From assembly GCF_036924745.1 (NCBI RefSeq), contig NZ_JAZHSD010000001.1:744001-808000 (forward strand): a stretch of DNA of 64,000 nucleotides. The letters are read 5' to 3'. The stretch comes from Bradyrhizobium sp. AZCC 1693 (GTDB lineage: Bacteria > Pseudomonadota > Alphaproteobacteria > Rhizobiales > Xanthobacteraceae). The notes under the pieces are model-generated. The model had not been told where the DNA came from. It searched no databases and saw only the letters and a program-made list of their open reading frames with translations. Of this stretch, positions 9,152 through 16,555 are shown piece by piece (positions within the stretch are counted from its first letter, which is position 1; each line of letters starts with the position of its first letter). A program made the position numbers and the translations under genes.

Positions 9152-9191
9152 GGATGCAGGGCGGATTGTGACGCAGTAAGACTAATGCGCC

Positions 9192-9353
9192 CTACGACTG
9201 CGGATTAAGCGCCGCGTGCTTCGCGTGCCATTTTGGGCCGGGGCCGCGCATGTAGTGCAGCTCGGGGCGGTAGGGGTTGCGGGCAAGATCGACCAGCCTG
9301 TGCCAATGGATTACGATCTCTGCCAGGCGTCGGAGCAGTTGCATGGCCAGCAT
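9192..9353 (-). CDS. small conserved protein with RNPYRPELHYMRGPGPKWHAKH motif (copy 1)
   Basis: A 53-residue basic product containing LLRRLAEIVIHWHRL, then a proline- and histidine-rich tail with NPYRPELHYMRGPGPKWHA. The start is the ATG at 9353 with GAGAGAGG upstream, eleven bases after the stop of the DUF6894 gene. The pair is therefore almost certainly one operon. A paralogue with the same tail lies at 12193-12375 in the same relative position, which supports this frame as real. The function is unknown. Confidence 0.72.
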   Translation of the reverse strand: MLAMQLLRRLAEIVIHWHRLVDLARNPYRPELHYMRGPGPKWHAKHAALNPQS

Positions 9354-9364
9354 GGCGACCTCTC

Positions 9365-9598
9365 TCAATGCAGCTTGCCGAGCATGGACGAAAACGGCAG
9401 GTCGAAGATTTCGTCGTTGAGATCGTCGCTGACATGCAGCGTCCAGTCGCGCCAGTCTTCCGGACCCTCTGCCATTATCAGCGACTGCACGACGCGGGCG
9501 GCGTGGTCGCGCACCTCGGCCAGGTTTCCGACGGCGGTGCCGCGCTGGTCGATGCATACGCCTTCGGAATTGGAGTAGTGGAAATAGACTCTTGCCAT
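9365..9598 (-). CDS. DUF6894 family protein (copy 1)
   Basis: A 77-residue cytoplasmic protein starting MARVYFHYSNSEGV. The family pattern is visible: an N-terminal strand with YFHYSN, an aspartate before a G-A pair, a helix LAEVRDHAARVVQSLI, then EDWRDWTLHVSDDLNDEIFDLPF. Such proteins are frequent in rhizobia, often in several copies; their role is unknown. Copy 2 at 12385-12618 shares most of these positions. It is the first gene of a two-gene unit with the small protein at 9192-9353. Confidence 0.85.
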   Translation of the reverse strand: MARVYFHYSNSEGVCIDQRGTAVGNLAEVRDHAARVVQSLIMAEGPEDWRDWTLHVSDDLNDEIFDLPFSSMLGKLH

Positions 9599-9841
9599 GT
9601 CCGACTCCCGCGATTGCGATTCACGCTGAAAATACCAGTCGTAAGACCGACTTGATATTCGGGGAGATTGCGGACGGGATATTACGGGGCCCGCAGGTGG
9701 AACCGCGTGATCCCCAAATTTGGCCGAAAATTATCCGTCTCGGCGGGAGGAACGAGACTTTCGGTTCGGCAGTTTTCACGAGCAAGCTGCGACGAAGCGA
9801 AACGCTGCGGCATGGACTGGTGGAACCCCTGGGAGAGCGAC

Positions 9842-10027
9842 ATGATGTCGGAAATGCAGATCCATACGATTGCGCGCCAAATGATGGAGAAGCACGGCCT
9901 CACCGCGATCGCGCAAGCCGCGCACAATGCACAGGATTGCGAGAGCAAGGGCGATGTCGAGGAAGCCACCGAGTGGCGTCATATCGAGGACGCCATGAAG
10001 ATGATGCGGGGACCGCACCAGAGTTAA
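9842..10027 (+). CDS. small hypothetical cytoplasmic protein
   Basis: A 61-residue soluble, mostly helical product starting MMSEMQIHTIARQMMEKHG and ending MKMMRGPHQS. The start at 9842 has GGGAGAG six bases upstream. Upstream in-frame codons are less convincing. The composition (alternating acidic and basic residues, four tandem methionine pairs) fits a small helical protein. I recognise the type from Bradyrhizobium-like genomes but know no function. Confidence 0.7.
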   Translation: MMSEMQIHTIARQMMEKHGLTAIAQAAHNAQDCESKGDVEEATEWRHIEDAMKMMRGPHQS

Positions 10028-10083
10028 GTTCCGCGCGAAACCGAAGGCCTGATGGAGCCAGTGGGGCGCGCGAATGCGCGCCC

Positions 10084-10170
10084 GGCGACGGGCGCCATTG
10101 CGCCCGCACTGTGGCGACGAGCGCAATAGCGCTCGCACTGTAGCGACGAGCGCTATTGCGCTCGCACTGG
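10084..10170. repeat. three tandem 29-bp hairpin units
   Basis: Three direct copies of a 29-bp unit run without spacers (10084-10112, 10113-10141, 10142-10170), each ending GCACTG. Every unit holds a six-base-pair stem with a four-base loop. Unit 1 pairs GGGCGC with GCGCCC, while units 2 and 3 pair GAGCGC with GCGCTC, so the stem change is compensated. A degenerate stem (GGCGCGCGAATGCGCGCC) lies just upstream. The array lies in the gap between two convergent genes. Confidence 0.8.
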
Positions 10171-10192
10171 TGATAACGTGGAATCCGGCTTG

Positions 10193-11221
10193 CTACCGCA
10201 GCGGCATCGGCGGGCGCACCACCGGCTCGCCATCATCGGAAATCGTTTGCTTGGGCGGCGCAGGCGGCAACGGCGCGGCGGCCTGCGCCGGCGGGAGCGG
10301 TGCAGCGGGAGCGGCGGCAATCGGCGCGGGCGAATAGGACGGCGAATAGGAATAGGCCGGCTTCGGCTTGCGTACCGGCGGCGGAGCGGCCGGCCGCGAC
10401 GGAGGCGGCGTCAGCGCCGACACCCTGGGCCGCAGGTTCTGCTCGGCAGGCCTGGTTTCGGCCGCTTTGGCCTCCGTAGCTTTGGCAAGCTCACGCGACA
10501 TTTGGGCCTGGCTCGTCTTGAGCTGCGCGATGGTGGCTTTCAGCTCGTCGACCTGCTGGCCCATCGTGGCGAGATCCTGTGCCATCGATTGCAATTGGGT
10601 CGACTCAGCTGAAGGAGCGGCCGCGGCAGTGACGGTGGGTTCGGGCTGCGCCGGCGCCGGCGCTGCCGCTGCCGCCGGTGGCGCGGCGGCCTGATCTGTT
10701 GCAGCGGCCTCGGTGGCCGGAGCGCTCGGCTGCTCCGCGACGGCGGGCATGGTTGCCGATGGCAATGCAGCCAGCACGAAGGGCGGTGCCCACTCGAGGG
10801 CCATCGCCTTCGCTTGATCGCCATAGTGCTGCCATCCGGCGGCGGCGATGGCGCCGCACAGGCCCAAGAGCGCCATGATTACGCGCTTCGTCCATTTGGC
10901 CATCGGCCGTTCGCCGGGGAGCTTGAGACCATCCACCTTGATTTCGCCCGGCCTGATATTCTCGATCGGGATATCGCGGTTGACTTGGATATCGCGCGCG
11001 TCCGGTGCGCGAAACGTCGGTTCGGCTTGCGGGGTCGGCGCGCCGACCGAAACCGGGGACGCGACGTGAATTTGCGGCGCGGCTGGCGCTGCGGCCGGAT
11101 CATGCGCCAGCGGCGGCGCTTTCTCGGCATGCGGCGCCTTTTCGGCATGCGCGGCCAGTAGCGTTTCGATCGCAAAGACGTCGTGCGGATCGGTGTCTTT
11201 CAGCGTTGGCGTGGATTGCAT
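10193..11221 (-). CDS. single-pass membrane protein with coiled coil and Pro/Ala-rich tail
   Basis: A 342-residue protein starting MQSTPTLKDTDPHDVFAIE. The cytoplasmic N-terminal part contains RPGEIKVDGLKLPGERP. A membrane helix (VIMALLGLCGAIAAAGW) follows, and the remainder is alanine- and proline-rich. Near the middle a coiled-coil segment reads LQSMAQDLATMGQQVDELKATI. The tail has SYSPSYSPAP and ends PPMPLR. No enzymatic domain is present; a structural or envelope-scaffold role is inference. The upstream extension of the frame to 11521 overlaps the hydrolase promoter and was rejected. Confidence 0.8.
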   Translation of the reverse strand: MQSTPTLKDTDPHDVFAIETLLAAHAEKAPHAEKAPPLAHDPAAAPAAPQIHVASPVSVGAPTPQAEPTFRAPDARDIQVNRDIPIENIRPGEIKVDGLKLPGERPMAKWTKRVIMALLGLCGAIAAAGWQHYGDQAKAMALEWAPPFVLAALPSATMPAVAEQPSAPATEAAATDQAAAPPAAAAAPAPAQPEPTVTAAAAPSAESTQLQSMAQDLATMGQQVDELKATIAQLKTSQAQMSRELAKATEAKAAETRPAEQNLRPRVSALTPPPSRPAAPPPVRKPKPAYSYSPSYSPAPIAAAPAAPLPPAQAAAPLPPAPPKQTISDDGEPVVRPPMPLR

Positions 11222-11443
11222 TGGCGGTCCCTTGCTCAGTCCAATGTCACCCGCATCGGGCGGCGAGCATGCTTTGCGGCGTCGGAAAACGTGCCCAGAA
11301 AGCCTTGTCCAGCCGCCACACGGCCAGCGAGGTTTGACCAAAGCAAGGCGATCTCGTGAAGAGGTTGGGGCCGTGGGTTCCGGGTGCTGGAACCGGAGCG
11401 CAAAGATCATATCTGCGCATGACCAATCACGGGGGGATTTTGC

Positions 11444-12196
11444 ATGCCATTTGCCGTTCATCGCGGGCACAGGATTCATTACACGGTGGAGGGCGAAGGG
11501 CCGCTGGTCGTGCTGCAGCACGGTATGCTGATGGACGCCAGTGTGTGGAAGCAGGGCGGATTCGTCGATGCGCTGACCGACAGATACCGCGTGGCGTGCG
11601 TGGACTCACTCGGCCACGGGGTGAGCGACAAGCCGCCGGACGCCGATCGCTACCGTCAGGAGCCGCGGGCCGGCGATATCGTCGCCGTGATCGATGATCT
11701 CCACTGCGCCCGCGCCCATCTGGTCGGACATTCGATGGGGGCGTGGCTCGGCGTCGGCGTCGCGAAATATTACCCCGAACGGCTCTCGTCGCTGGTGCTC
11801 GGCGGCTGGGACGTCCTGAACGGCCTGCCGTCGACCAGCCAGGGGCCGCTGCGGTTCGACGCCTTCATGAAATTCGCGCGGCTGACCGCGCCGCATTTGA
11901 CCCGATCGGTCACGACGGAATCGGAGCCCGGCCTACGGGCCTGCTTTGACGCGCTCGGCCAACTCGATGGCGCCGGAAAAGCCGTGCTGGAATCCGGTTG
12001 CCACGTGATGATCTGGGAGGGACAGGACGATCCCGCGCACCCGCGACGCAAGGCGTTCGCCGATGCCAACAGCCTGCGTTTCCTGTCGACGGCCGGAGAT
12101 CACCTTGGAATGGTGCTCACGCATGGCGTGGAAAGCGCGAAGGGAATAAGGGATTTTCTGGATCTGGCGCCGGGCGCGCGGCTGGCCGCGTCTTAG
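11444..12196 (+). CDS. alpha/beta hydrolase
   Basis: A 250-residue alpha/beta hydrolase. The oxyanion region is VVLQHGML, the nucleophile elbow is LVGHSMGAW, and the acid/histidine end is near WEGQDDPAHP and STAGDHLGMVL. Its size and lack of signal peptide suggest a cytoplasmic esterase, lactonase or C-C hydrolase; the substrate cannot be told from sequence. It overlaps by four bases the end of a small minus-strand gene of the DUF6894 copy-2 unit. Confidence 0.92.
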   Translation: MPFAVHRGHRIHYTVEGEGPLVVLQHGMLMDASVWKQGGFVDALTDRYRVACVDSLGHGVSDKPPDADRYRQEPRAGDIVAVIDDLHCARAHLVGHSMGAWLGVGVAKYYPERLSSLVLGGWDVLNGLPSTSQGPLRFDAFMKFARLTAPHLTRSVTTESEPGLRACFDALGQLDGAGKAVLESGCHVMIWEGQDDPAHPRRKAFADANSLRFLSTAGDHLGMVLTHGVESAKGIRDFLDLAPGARLAAS

Positions 12197-12375
12197 AGGG
12201 CAATTCCTGCGATATCAGCGCGATGCCTGGCGTGCCATTTCGGGCCGGGGCCGCGCATATAGTGGCGCTCGGGACGATAGGGGTCGCGGGCGCGCTCGAT
12301 CAGGCGGTGGCAGCGCGCCACGATCGCGTCGAGGCGGCGGAGCAGCGGCATGAAGGGCGGTCGCGTCGGCAGCAT
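12193..12375 (-). CDS. small conserved protein with RDPYRPERHYMRGPGPKWHARH motif (copy 2)
   Basis: A 60-residue basic protein (starts MLPTRPPFMPLLRRLDAIV) that shares LLRRL, the HRL region and the PYRPExHYMRGPGPKWHAxH tail with the 53-residue protein at 9192-9353. It begins nine bases after the DUF6894 copy-2 stop with GAGAGA-type ribosome binding, as in copy 1. The last codons overlap the convergent hydrolase gene. The function is unknown. Confidence 0.7.
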   Translation of the reverse strand: MLPTRPPFMPLLRRLDAIVARCHRLIERARDPYRPERHYMRGPGPKWHARHRADIAGIAL

Positions 12376-12384
12376 GGCAATCTC

Positions 12385-12618
12385 TCAGTGCGGCTTGCCG
12401 AGGACGAAGGCGAACGGCAGAACGAAGATCTCATCGTCGAAATCGTCGTTCACGTGCACGACCCAGTCGCGCCAGTCCTCCGCGTCGCGTCCCATGATCA
12501 GCGACCGGACGATGCAGGCGGCGCGGTCTCGCGCCTCGGCGAGGTCGCTCACCGCTTCGCCGGATCGATCGAGCCGGACTTCCCGGGAGTTCGAGCAGTG
12601 GAAATAGACTTGCGTCAT
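12385..12618 (-). CDS. DUF6894 family protein (copy 2)
   Basis: A 77-residue paralogue of the protein at 9365-9598, with identical length. Shared blocks are QVYFHCSNS, LAEARDRAA, VRSLIM, DAEDWRDWVVHVNDDFDDEIFVLPF and the GKPH end. It heads a two-gene unit with the 60-residue protein. About 3 kb and four genes separate the copies, so this is a segmental duplication or a rearranged tandem rather than a simple repeat. A GAGG-type ribosome-binding site precedes the ATG. Confidence 0.85.
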   Translation of the reverse strand: MTQVYFHCSNSREVRLDRSGEAVSDLAEARDRAACIVRSLIMGRDAEDWRDWVVHVNDDFDDEIFVLPFAFVLGKPH

Positions 12619-12929
12619 GTTGGCCTCCTGTAAGCGAAGCTGCTCTTATTGGTACGAAGCTAGCGCCAGAAGGTTCTGCCCATCCGTGATGCACCTCACA
12701 TCCGGTCGTTAAGATTTTATTAATGCTGTAGTGGTCAAACTTTAGGCATGGAATCGCAGCGGAACCGGACCTCCCGAGCCGGCAGTTGCAAGAGAAGGCC
12801 GGCGGCGTAATGCCCGCCGGCCTTTTCTCTTGCCGGCGACATGGCTGAAATCACGGCGCTGTGAATCGACTGCCGGAACAAGCATCTCGTCTCGTCCGTT
12901 CGCTCTTCATATGCAATGGAGAGTGAGCA
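12619..12929. other. gene-free gap with an extended hairpin
   Basis: Nothing coding is seen. The stretch holds the upstream region of the DUF6894 copy-2 unit and an A/T-rich patch (GATTTTATTAATG) that may carry its promoter. A long inverted repeat at 12789-12831 has arms CAAGAGAAGGCCGGCGG and GCCGGCCTTTTCTCTTG, with a two-base bulge and a loop around GTAAT. The hairpin could act as a transcription barrier between the divergent units. Confidence 0.6.
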
Positions 12930-13298
12930 ATGACGAAACTGACACTGCTTGGCGCGGCCGCCATCCTTGCGACGGCGCTTGCGACGCCTGCGATGTCGCA
13001 GGAAGCGACCCAGGAGCCCGGCATGATCGGGTTCAACTACCCGAACTCCAACTATCTGCGTGGCGGATATGGCGTGCGCACGCCGAGCCGCTATGACTAC
13101 AGCTACTACGGACCTCGCGTGTACTACGGACCTCGCGTGCATTACGGTCCCCGTTATTACGGTCCCGGCTATGTTGGCGGACCGGTCGGGCTGGCTGCCG
13201 GTGTGGCTGCGGGCGTGATCGGAACGGCGGGCGCTATCGCAGCGGCGCCGTTCGCCGATTCATATGCTTATTACGGCGATGACCCCGGTTATTGGTGA
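12930..13298 (+). CDS. small secreted Tyr/Gly-rich hypothetical protein
   Basis: A 122-residue product with a signal peptide ending near TPAMSQ. The mature part is rich in tyrosine, proline and glycine, with a short repeat YYGPRVYYGPRVHYGPRYYGP. A hydrophobic stretch follows (GLAAGVAAGVIGTAGAIAAA), then SYAYYGDDPGYW. Similar proteins are abundant in Bradyrhizobium and are exported without a known role. The start has GAGAGTGAGCA upstream and a strong terminator follows. Confidence 0.78.
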   Translation: MTKLTLLGAAAILATALATPAMSQEATQEPGMIGFNYPNSNYLRGGYGVRTPSRYDYSYYGPRVYYGPRVHYGPRYYGPGYVGGPVGLAAGVAAGVIGTAGAIAAAPFADSYAYYGDDPGYW

Positions 13299-13316
13299 GC
13301 CGGAATTTCCAATCTC

Positions 13317-13344
13317 AAAAAAGCGGCCTGACGGCCGCTTTTTT
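13317..13344 (+). terminator. rho-independent terminator
   Basis: Perfect stem AAAAAAGCGGCC / GGCCGCTTTTTT with a TGAC loop. It lies about 20 bases after the stop of the Tyr/Gly-rich secreted protein and ends in a T tract. Confidence 0.9.
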
Positions 13345-13363
13345 ATTGGCTTTCAGCGCGTAG

Positions 13364-13410
13364 ATCCGGATGAGCGCAGCGATATCCGGCGACCTCTCTA
13401 GCATCGCCCT
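13364..13410. repeat. GTAGATCCGGATGAGCG-type REP fragment
   Basis: CGTAGATCCGGATGAGCGCAGCGATATCCGG is one side of a REP family. The same core recurs near 14950, 19850, 24970 and 25120. CGGAT and ATCCG can pair across the GAGCGCAGCG centre. Confidence 0.6.
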
Positions 13411-13528
13411 CCAGGCTACGGTTCATCGCGCGGCGGCCTTCAGGTTCATTGCGGCAGGCGCGGGACTTGCATGGGCAGGGCCCGCATGGTTCGGATGCAT
13501 CATCCAATGTCTTTAAGGTGCAGGTCCC

Positions 13529-14119
13529 ATGAGCAACCGCATTCTCGTCTTTTACGGCTCCTACCGCTCCGACCGCATGGGCATTCGCCTTGCGCAATTC
13601 GTAGTCGAGGGATTTCGCGCGCGCGGCGACGATGTCGAACTGATCGACGCCAAGGCGATTGGCCTGCCGATGCTGGACCGCATGTACAAGGAATATCCGA
13701 AAGGCGGCGCGCCGGGCGCGCTCGAAAAACTGGCCGGGCAGATCCGCGCCGCTGACGGCTTTGTCTTCGTGACAGGCGAATACAATTGGGGCATGCAGCC
13801 GGGGCTGAAAAACCTCACCGATCATTTTCTCGAGGAATGGTTCTGGCGCCCCGCCGCGATCGCCAGCTATTCGGCCGGCCGTTTCTCCGGCGCGCGCGCA
13901 GCGCTCGCATGGCACGGCACGCTTTCGGAAATGGGCATGGTGGTGATTTCGAGTTCGATCGCCGTCGGGCCGATCGCGCAGACGCTGAGCGAAGACGGCA
14001 AGCCGGCCGGCGAGGGCGGCAAGGCGCTGTCACACGCGTTTCCGCGCTTTGCCGATGATCTCGTGTGGTGGATGGAAGCGGCAAGGGCGCAGCGGGAAAA
14101 GAAGCGGCCGCCATATTGA
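13529..14119 (+). CDS. NADPH-dependent FMN reductase family protein
   Basis: A 196-residue flavodoxin-like reductase. The N-terminal phosphate loop is VFYGSYRSDRMGIRLA. The family motif GEYNWGMQPGLKNLTDHF contacts FMN, and FSGARAALAWHGTLSEMGMVVI belongs to the same fold. Members reduce FMN, quinones or azo compounds with NAD(P)H in the cytoplasm. Translation starts at an ATG preceded by AAGGTGCAGG. No obvious partner gene is adjacent. Confidence 0.92.
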   Translation: MSNRILVFYGSYRSDRMGIRLAQFVVEGFRARGDDVELIDAKAIGLPMLDRMYKEYPKGGAPGALEKLAGQIRAADGFVFVTGEYNWGMQPGLKNLTDHFLEEWFWRPAAIASYSAGRFSGARAALAWHGTLSEMGMVVISSSIAVGPIAQTLSEDGKPAGEGGKALSHAFPRFADDLVWWMEAARAQREKKRPPY

Positions 14120-14274
14120 TATGACGCCCTGATTGGAACGCAATCATGGCGGAAGCGCACCCACTTTTCGCCACGCCTGGACAGCAGATTGCGCTTCGCC
14201 TGCCTTCTTCTCTGCCTTCTTCCCCGAGCCGCCGCAGGCAGCTCGCTCATCCACTCTGTGTACCGGAAAAACTG

Positions 14275-14628
14275 ATGTCGCCAATGAAAGCGCGCTGCGG
14301 TCTGCTTGTTCTTGCCGTGATCGTCGCGATGGGCGGATCGGTGGCCCTCGCGCAGAATCTCGATCAGGGCAAGCCGGCGCCAAAACTGTTCGCCGAAGGT
14401 TGCGCGTCCTGTCATCGCAGCCCGCGCGGGCTCGCCAAGGGCCGCTTCCACCTCACGCTCTATCTGTTTCTGCAAAAACACTATTCCAGCGGCTCCAGCT
14501 CGGCCTGGGCGCTGACGTCCTATCTGGAATCCATCGACAGCGGAAAGCGCGTCGCGGCGAAGAAGCCACAGGCTGCGAGCACGGCGCGGTCATCATTGCG
14601 CCCGCCGGCGCCGGTGCCGGCGCGATAG
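14275..14628 (+). CDS. exported cytochrome c-like protein with single CxxCH
   Basis: A 117-residue protein with a signal peptide (LLVLAVIVAMGGSVALA). The heme-attachment motif CASCH sits about ten residues into the mature part (LFAEGCASCHRSPRGLAKGR). A distal methionine ligand is not evident in the remaining about 70 residues, which are short for a class I cytochrome. It may be a reduced heme protein or a domain attached to another complex. The start at the ATG of MSPMKARCG is chosen because the signal peptide begins there. Confidence 0.75.
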   Translation: MSPMKARCGLLVLAVIVAMGGSVALAQNLDQGKPAPKLFAEGCASCHRSPRGLAKGRFHLTLYLFLQKHYSSGSSSAWALTSYLESIDSGKRVAAKKPQAASTARSSLRPPAPVPAR

Positions 14629-14751
14629 GCGGTCCGCGCGATCGGCCACGACTTGCTCACCCCTGCGCTACGAAATCTCCTCAGCCCGGCCATCTTTTCG
14701 ACCTTTGCCGGCCTAGCATCCTGGGCGTGCGTGTGGCGGGGAGTAACGACG

Positions 14752-14934
14752 ATGGTGGTGGCAGAGCTCAAGACCAAGGTGGAGAAGTACGAGACGAAAG
14801 CCTCGCGCTGCGAACAGCAGGCGCGGGCAGCAACCGACAAGGCCGAGCAGAGCTTTTACGAGGTGCTCGCCGGCTACTACGGCAGCCTCGCAACGGACTT
14901 TCGGAAGATTCTCGAGAAGCGACTGGTCGCGTAG
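14752..14934 (+). CDS. small helical hypothetical protein
   Basis: A 60-residue, almost fully helical polar protein: VAELKTKVEKYETKASRCEQ, then QSFYEVLAGYYGSLATDF and RKILEKRLVA. The start at 14752 follows GGGGAG. The upstream in-frame extension to 14653 is hydrophobic and lacks a ribosome-binding site. The pattern is typical of short two-helix proteins of unknown function in this group. A REP repeat follows directly. Confidence 0.68.
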   Translation: MVVAELKTKVEKYETKASRCEQQARAATDKAEQSFYEVLAGYYGSLATDFRKILEKRLVA

Positions 14935-14944
14935 GCGATTGCCG

Positions 14945-15030
14945 CGCGTCGCCCGGATGAGCGTCAGCGAAGTCCGGGGAGATATTGGCGTGGTCCCGGA
15001 TGTCGCTAACGCTCATCCGGGCTTCGCGTT
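14945..15030. repeat. REP-like palindrome between convergent genes
   Basis: CGCCCGGATGAGCGTCAGCG and GTCGCTAACGCTCATCCGGG are inverted copies about 40 bases apart. They can form one long stem between the small helical-protein gene and panE. It probably serves as a bidirectional transcription end. Confidence 0.7.
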
Positions 15031-15035
15031 TCGGG

Positions 15036-15941
15036 TTATTTCCGCGACATCTCCTTGCCTCGTTCGGCCAGCTTCACCATTACCTGCAAGGCATGATTGG
15101 TCGGCGTGGCAATGCCCAACTCCGCGCCCTTGCGCACCACATAGCCGTTGAGAAAGTCGATCTCGCTGGGCTTGCCGCGCGCAAGATCCTGCGCGGTGGA
15201 CGACATCTGGTTGGGCATGACCGCGGGGATTTTCAGGATCTGCTCGATGATATCGTCTGATATCGATACGTTGCTGGCGCGCGCCACGGATACTGCTTCC
15301 TGCACCGCGCTTGTGACGACATTTCTTGTACCTTCGACTTCCAGCATCGGTCCGTAGGAAATGCCGGCCACGGCCGAAAGCGCATTAAAGGCGCAGTTGA
15401 TGATCAGCTTGCTCCAGAGCGTTTTGTCGATGTCGTCGGCGATCGTGATGCCGATGCCGGCGGCTTGAAGCGTTTGCGCCAGCGCTTCGCTCGCGGCGGA
15501 GGGGCCGATGGCGAGGTCGCCGCCGCCGTGATGCCTGACATGGCCGGGCCCGGCCATCTCGCTGCCGACATAGACCACCACAGGAATGACGGTGTGGCCG
15601 ATGACCGCGGCAAGGCGCGGCGCATTGTCGACGCCGTTCTGCAGGCTGAGAACGGATGTGTCCGGCCGCAGGCGCCCGGCGAGCGACCGGCCGGCCTGCT
15701 CGGTATCGGCTGACTTCACGCAAACCAGCACGAGGTCGGGCGAGGCAAGCGCGGTTGCGTCGATTGCCGCCCTGGTGGGCAGGTGTCCTTTGAAAGTCTT
15801 GGTGTCGAGCAGCAGGCCATGAGCGTTGATGGCGTCGACATGCGGCTGCCTGCCGATGAACGTCACGTCATGCCCGGCCCGCAGCAGCAGCCCCCCATAG
15901 TAGCATCCGACCGCTCCGGCCCCGACGACTGCGACTTGCAT
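15036..15941 (-). CDS. panE: 2-dehydropantoate 2-reductase (ketopantoate reductase)
   Basis: A 301-residue cytoplasmic NADPH enzyme that makes pantoate for CoA biosynthesis. The N-terminal dinucleotide motif is VAVVGAGAVGCYYGGLL. The catalytic lysine region is KTLWSKLIINCAFNALSAV. The C-terminal domain has KPSEIDFLNGYVVRKGAELGIATPTN, characteristic of the family. Several paralogues usually occur per genome in this group, so this one may serve a related ketoacid. A long palindrome lies in its upstream region, shared with the divergent small secreted-protein gene. Confidence 0.88.
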   Translation of the reverse strand: MQVAVVGAGAVGCYYGGLLLRAGHDVTFIGRQPHVDAINAHGLLLDTKTFKGHLPTRAAIDATALASPDLVLVCVKSADTEQAGRSLAGRLRPDTSVLSLQNGVDNAPRLAAVIGHTVIPVVVYVGSEMAGPGHVRHHGGGDLAIGPSAASEALAQTLQAAGIGITIADDIDKTLWSKLIINCAFNALSAVAGISYGPMLEVEGTRNVVTSAVQEAVSVARASNVSISDDIIEQILKIPAVMPNQMSSTAQDLARGKPSEIDFLNGYVVRKGAELGIATPTNHALQVMVKLAERGKEMSRK

Positions 15942-16016
15942 GTTCTTCTCCTGGTCGGTGGAGCCCTGCTGCTAACTGGTTGGGCTCTCACCATTAATTG
16001 AGTGCGGGGAACTGCA

Positions 16017-16054
16017 TTGTTGCAATGCAATATCGTGATATCGCATTGCAACAA
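16017..16054. promoter_or_regulatory. candidate operator: long inverted repeat between divergent genes
   Basis: Perfect 12-base arms TTGTTGCAATGC (16017-16028) and GCATTGCAACAA (16043-16054) surround a nearly palindromic 14-base centre, AATATCGTGATATC. The whole 38-bp site is symmetrical. It lies between panE and the secreted-protein gene, about 75 bases before each start, and has no T tract. This is the geometry of a dimeric repressor or activator site rather than a terminator. Confidence 0.65.
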
Positions 16055-16099
16055 AAGAGGTGTAGGTTATGGCTTCGAATCGTACCCCGGAGAATTGAA

Positions 16100-16372
16100 G
16101 TGAAGAAGACTTACCTTTCCATCGCCGCCACCGCATTCTCGATTGCGGGTGCCACTGCCGGTTTTGCGGCGGAGTTGCCGACCTATGAAACGAAGGGACT
16201 GCCGATATCGGCGGCGCAGGTCAGCGTGCTGGGGGCCGCTGATGTCAGGGAACAATCGCCGGCGCTGGCCGCCGCAGCCACTGCGCATCAGCTGAGCGTC
16301 CTGACACCGCGGACGACACGGACGGCCGAGACGGCCGCGCCGGGCCCAACCACCGGTCGCGCCATTCGCTGA
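16100..16372 (+). CDS. small secreted hypothetical protein, GTG start
   Basis: A 90-residue product with a signal peptide (KKTYLSIAATAFSIAGATAGFAA) followed by a short polar mature part (ELPTYETKGLPISAAQVSVLG) and a Thr/Ala-rich end. The GTG at 16100 has CCCGGAGAATT upstream, fitting a ribosome-binding site. The mature opening resembles many small exported proteins of Bradyrhizobium. The role is unknown. It is followed by a strong terminator and preceded by the long palindrome. Confidence 0.75.
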   Translation: MKKTYLSIAATAFSIAGATAGFAAELPTYETKGLPISAAQVSVLGAADVREQSPALAAAATAHQLSVLTPRTTRTAETAAPGPTTGRAIR

Positions 16373-16397
16373 TCGACATCTTCATCGCCGCTTGAGC

Positions 16398-16428
16398 AAA
16401 AAGCCCGCGACATCGTCGCGGGTTTTTT
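16398..16428 (+). terminator. rho-independent terminator
   Basis: Stem AAAAAGCCCGCGA / TCGCGGGTTTTTT with loop CATCG, about 25 bases after the small secreted-protein gene. Confidence 0.9.
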
Positions 16429-16555
16429 GTCTTGATGAATGACAGGTTCCGCGTATTGCGCCGTGCGCAAGCCGGCCGGCGAGGGCTACGAACGATGCGC
16501 GCACGGGAGGGGTTAGCGGGTGTTCGCGCTGCCTTCTTTCAGGTAGCATTGTCGC

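Noticed and set aside
10084..10170. CRISPR array
   Set aside because: The units are contiguous direct repeats with no unique spacers and no cas genes nearby.
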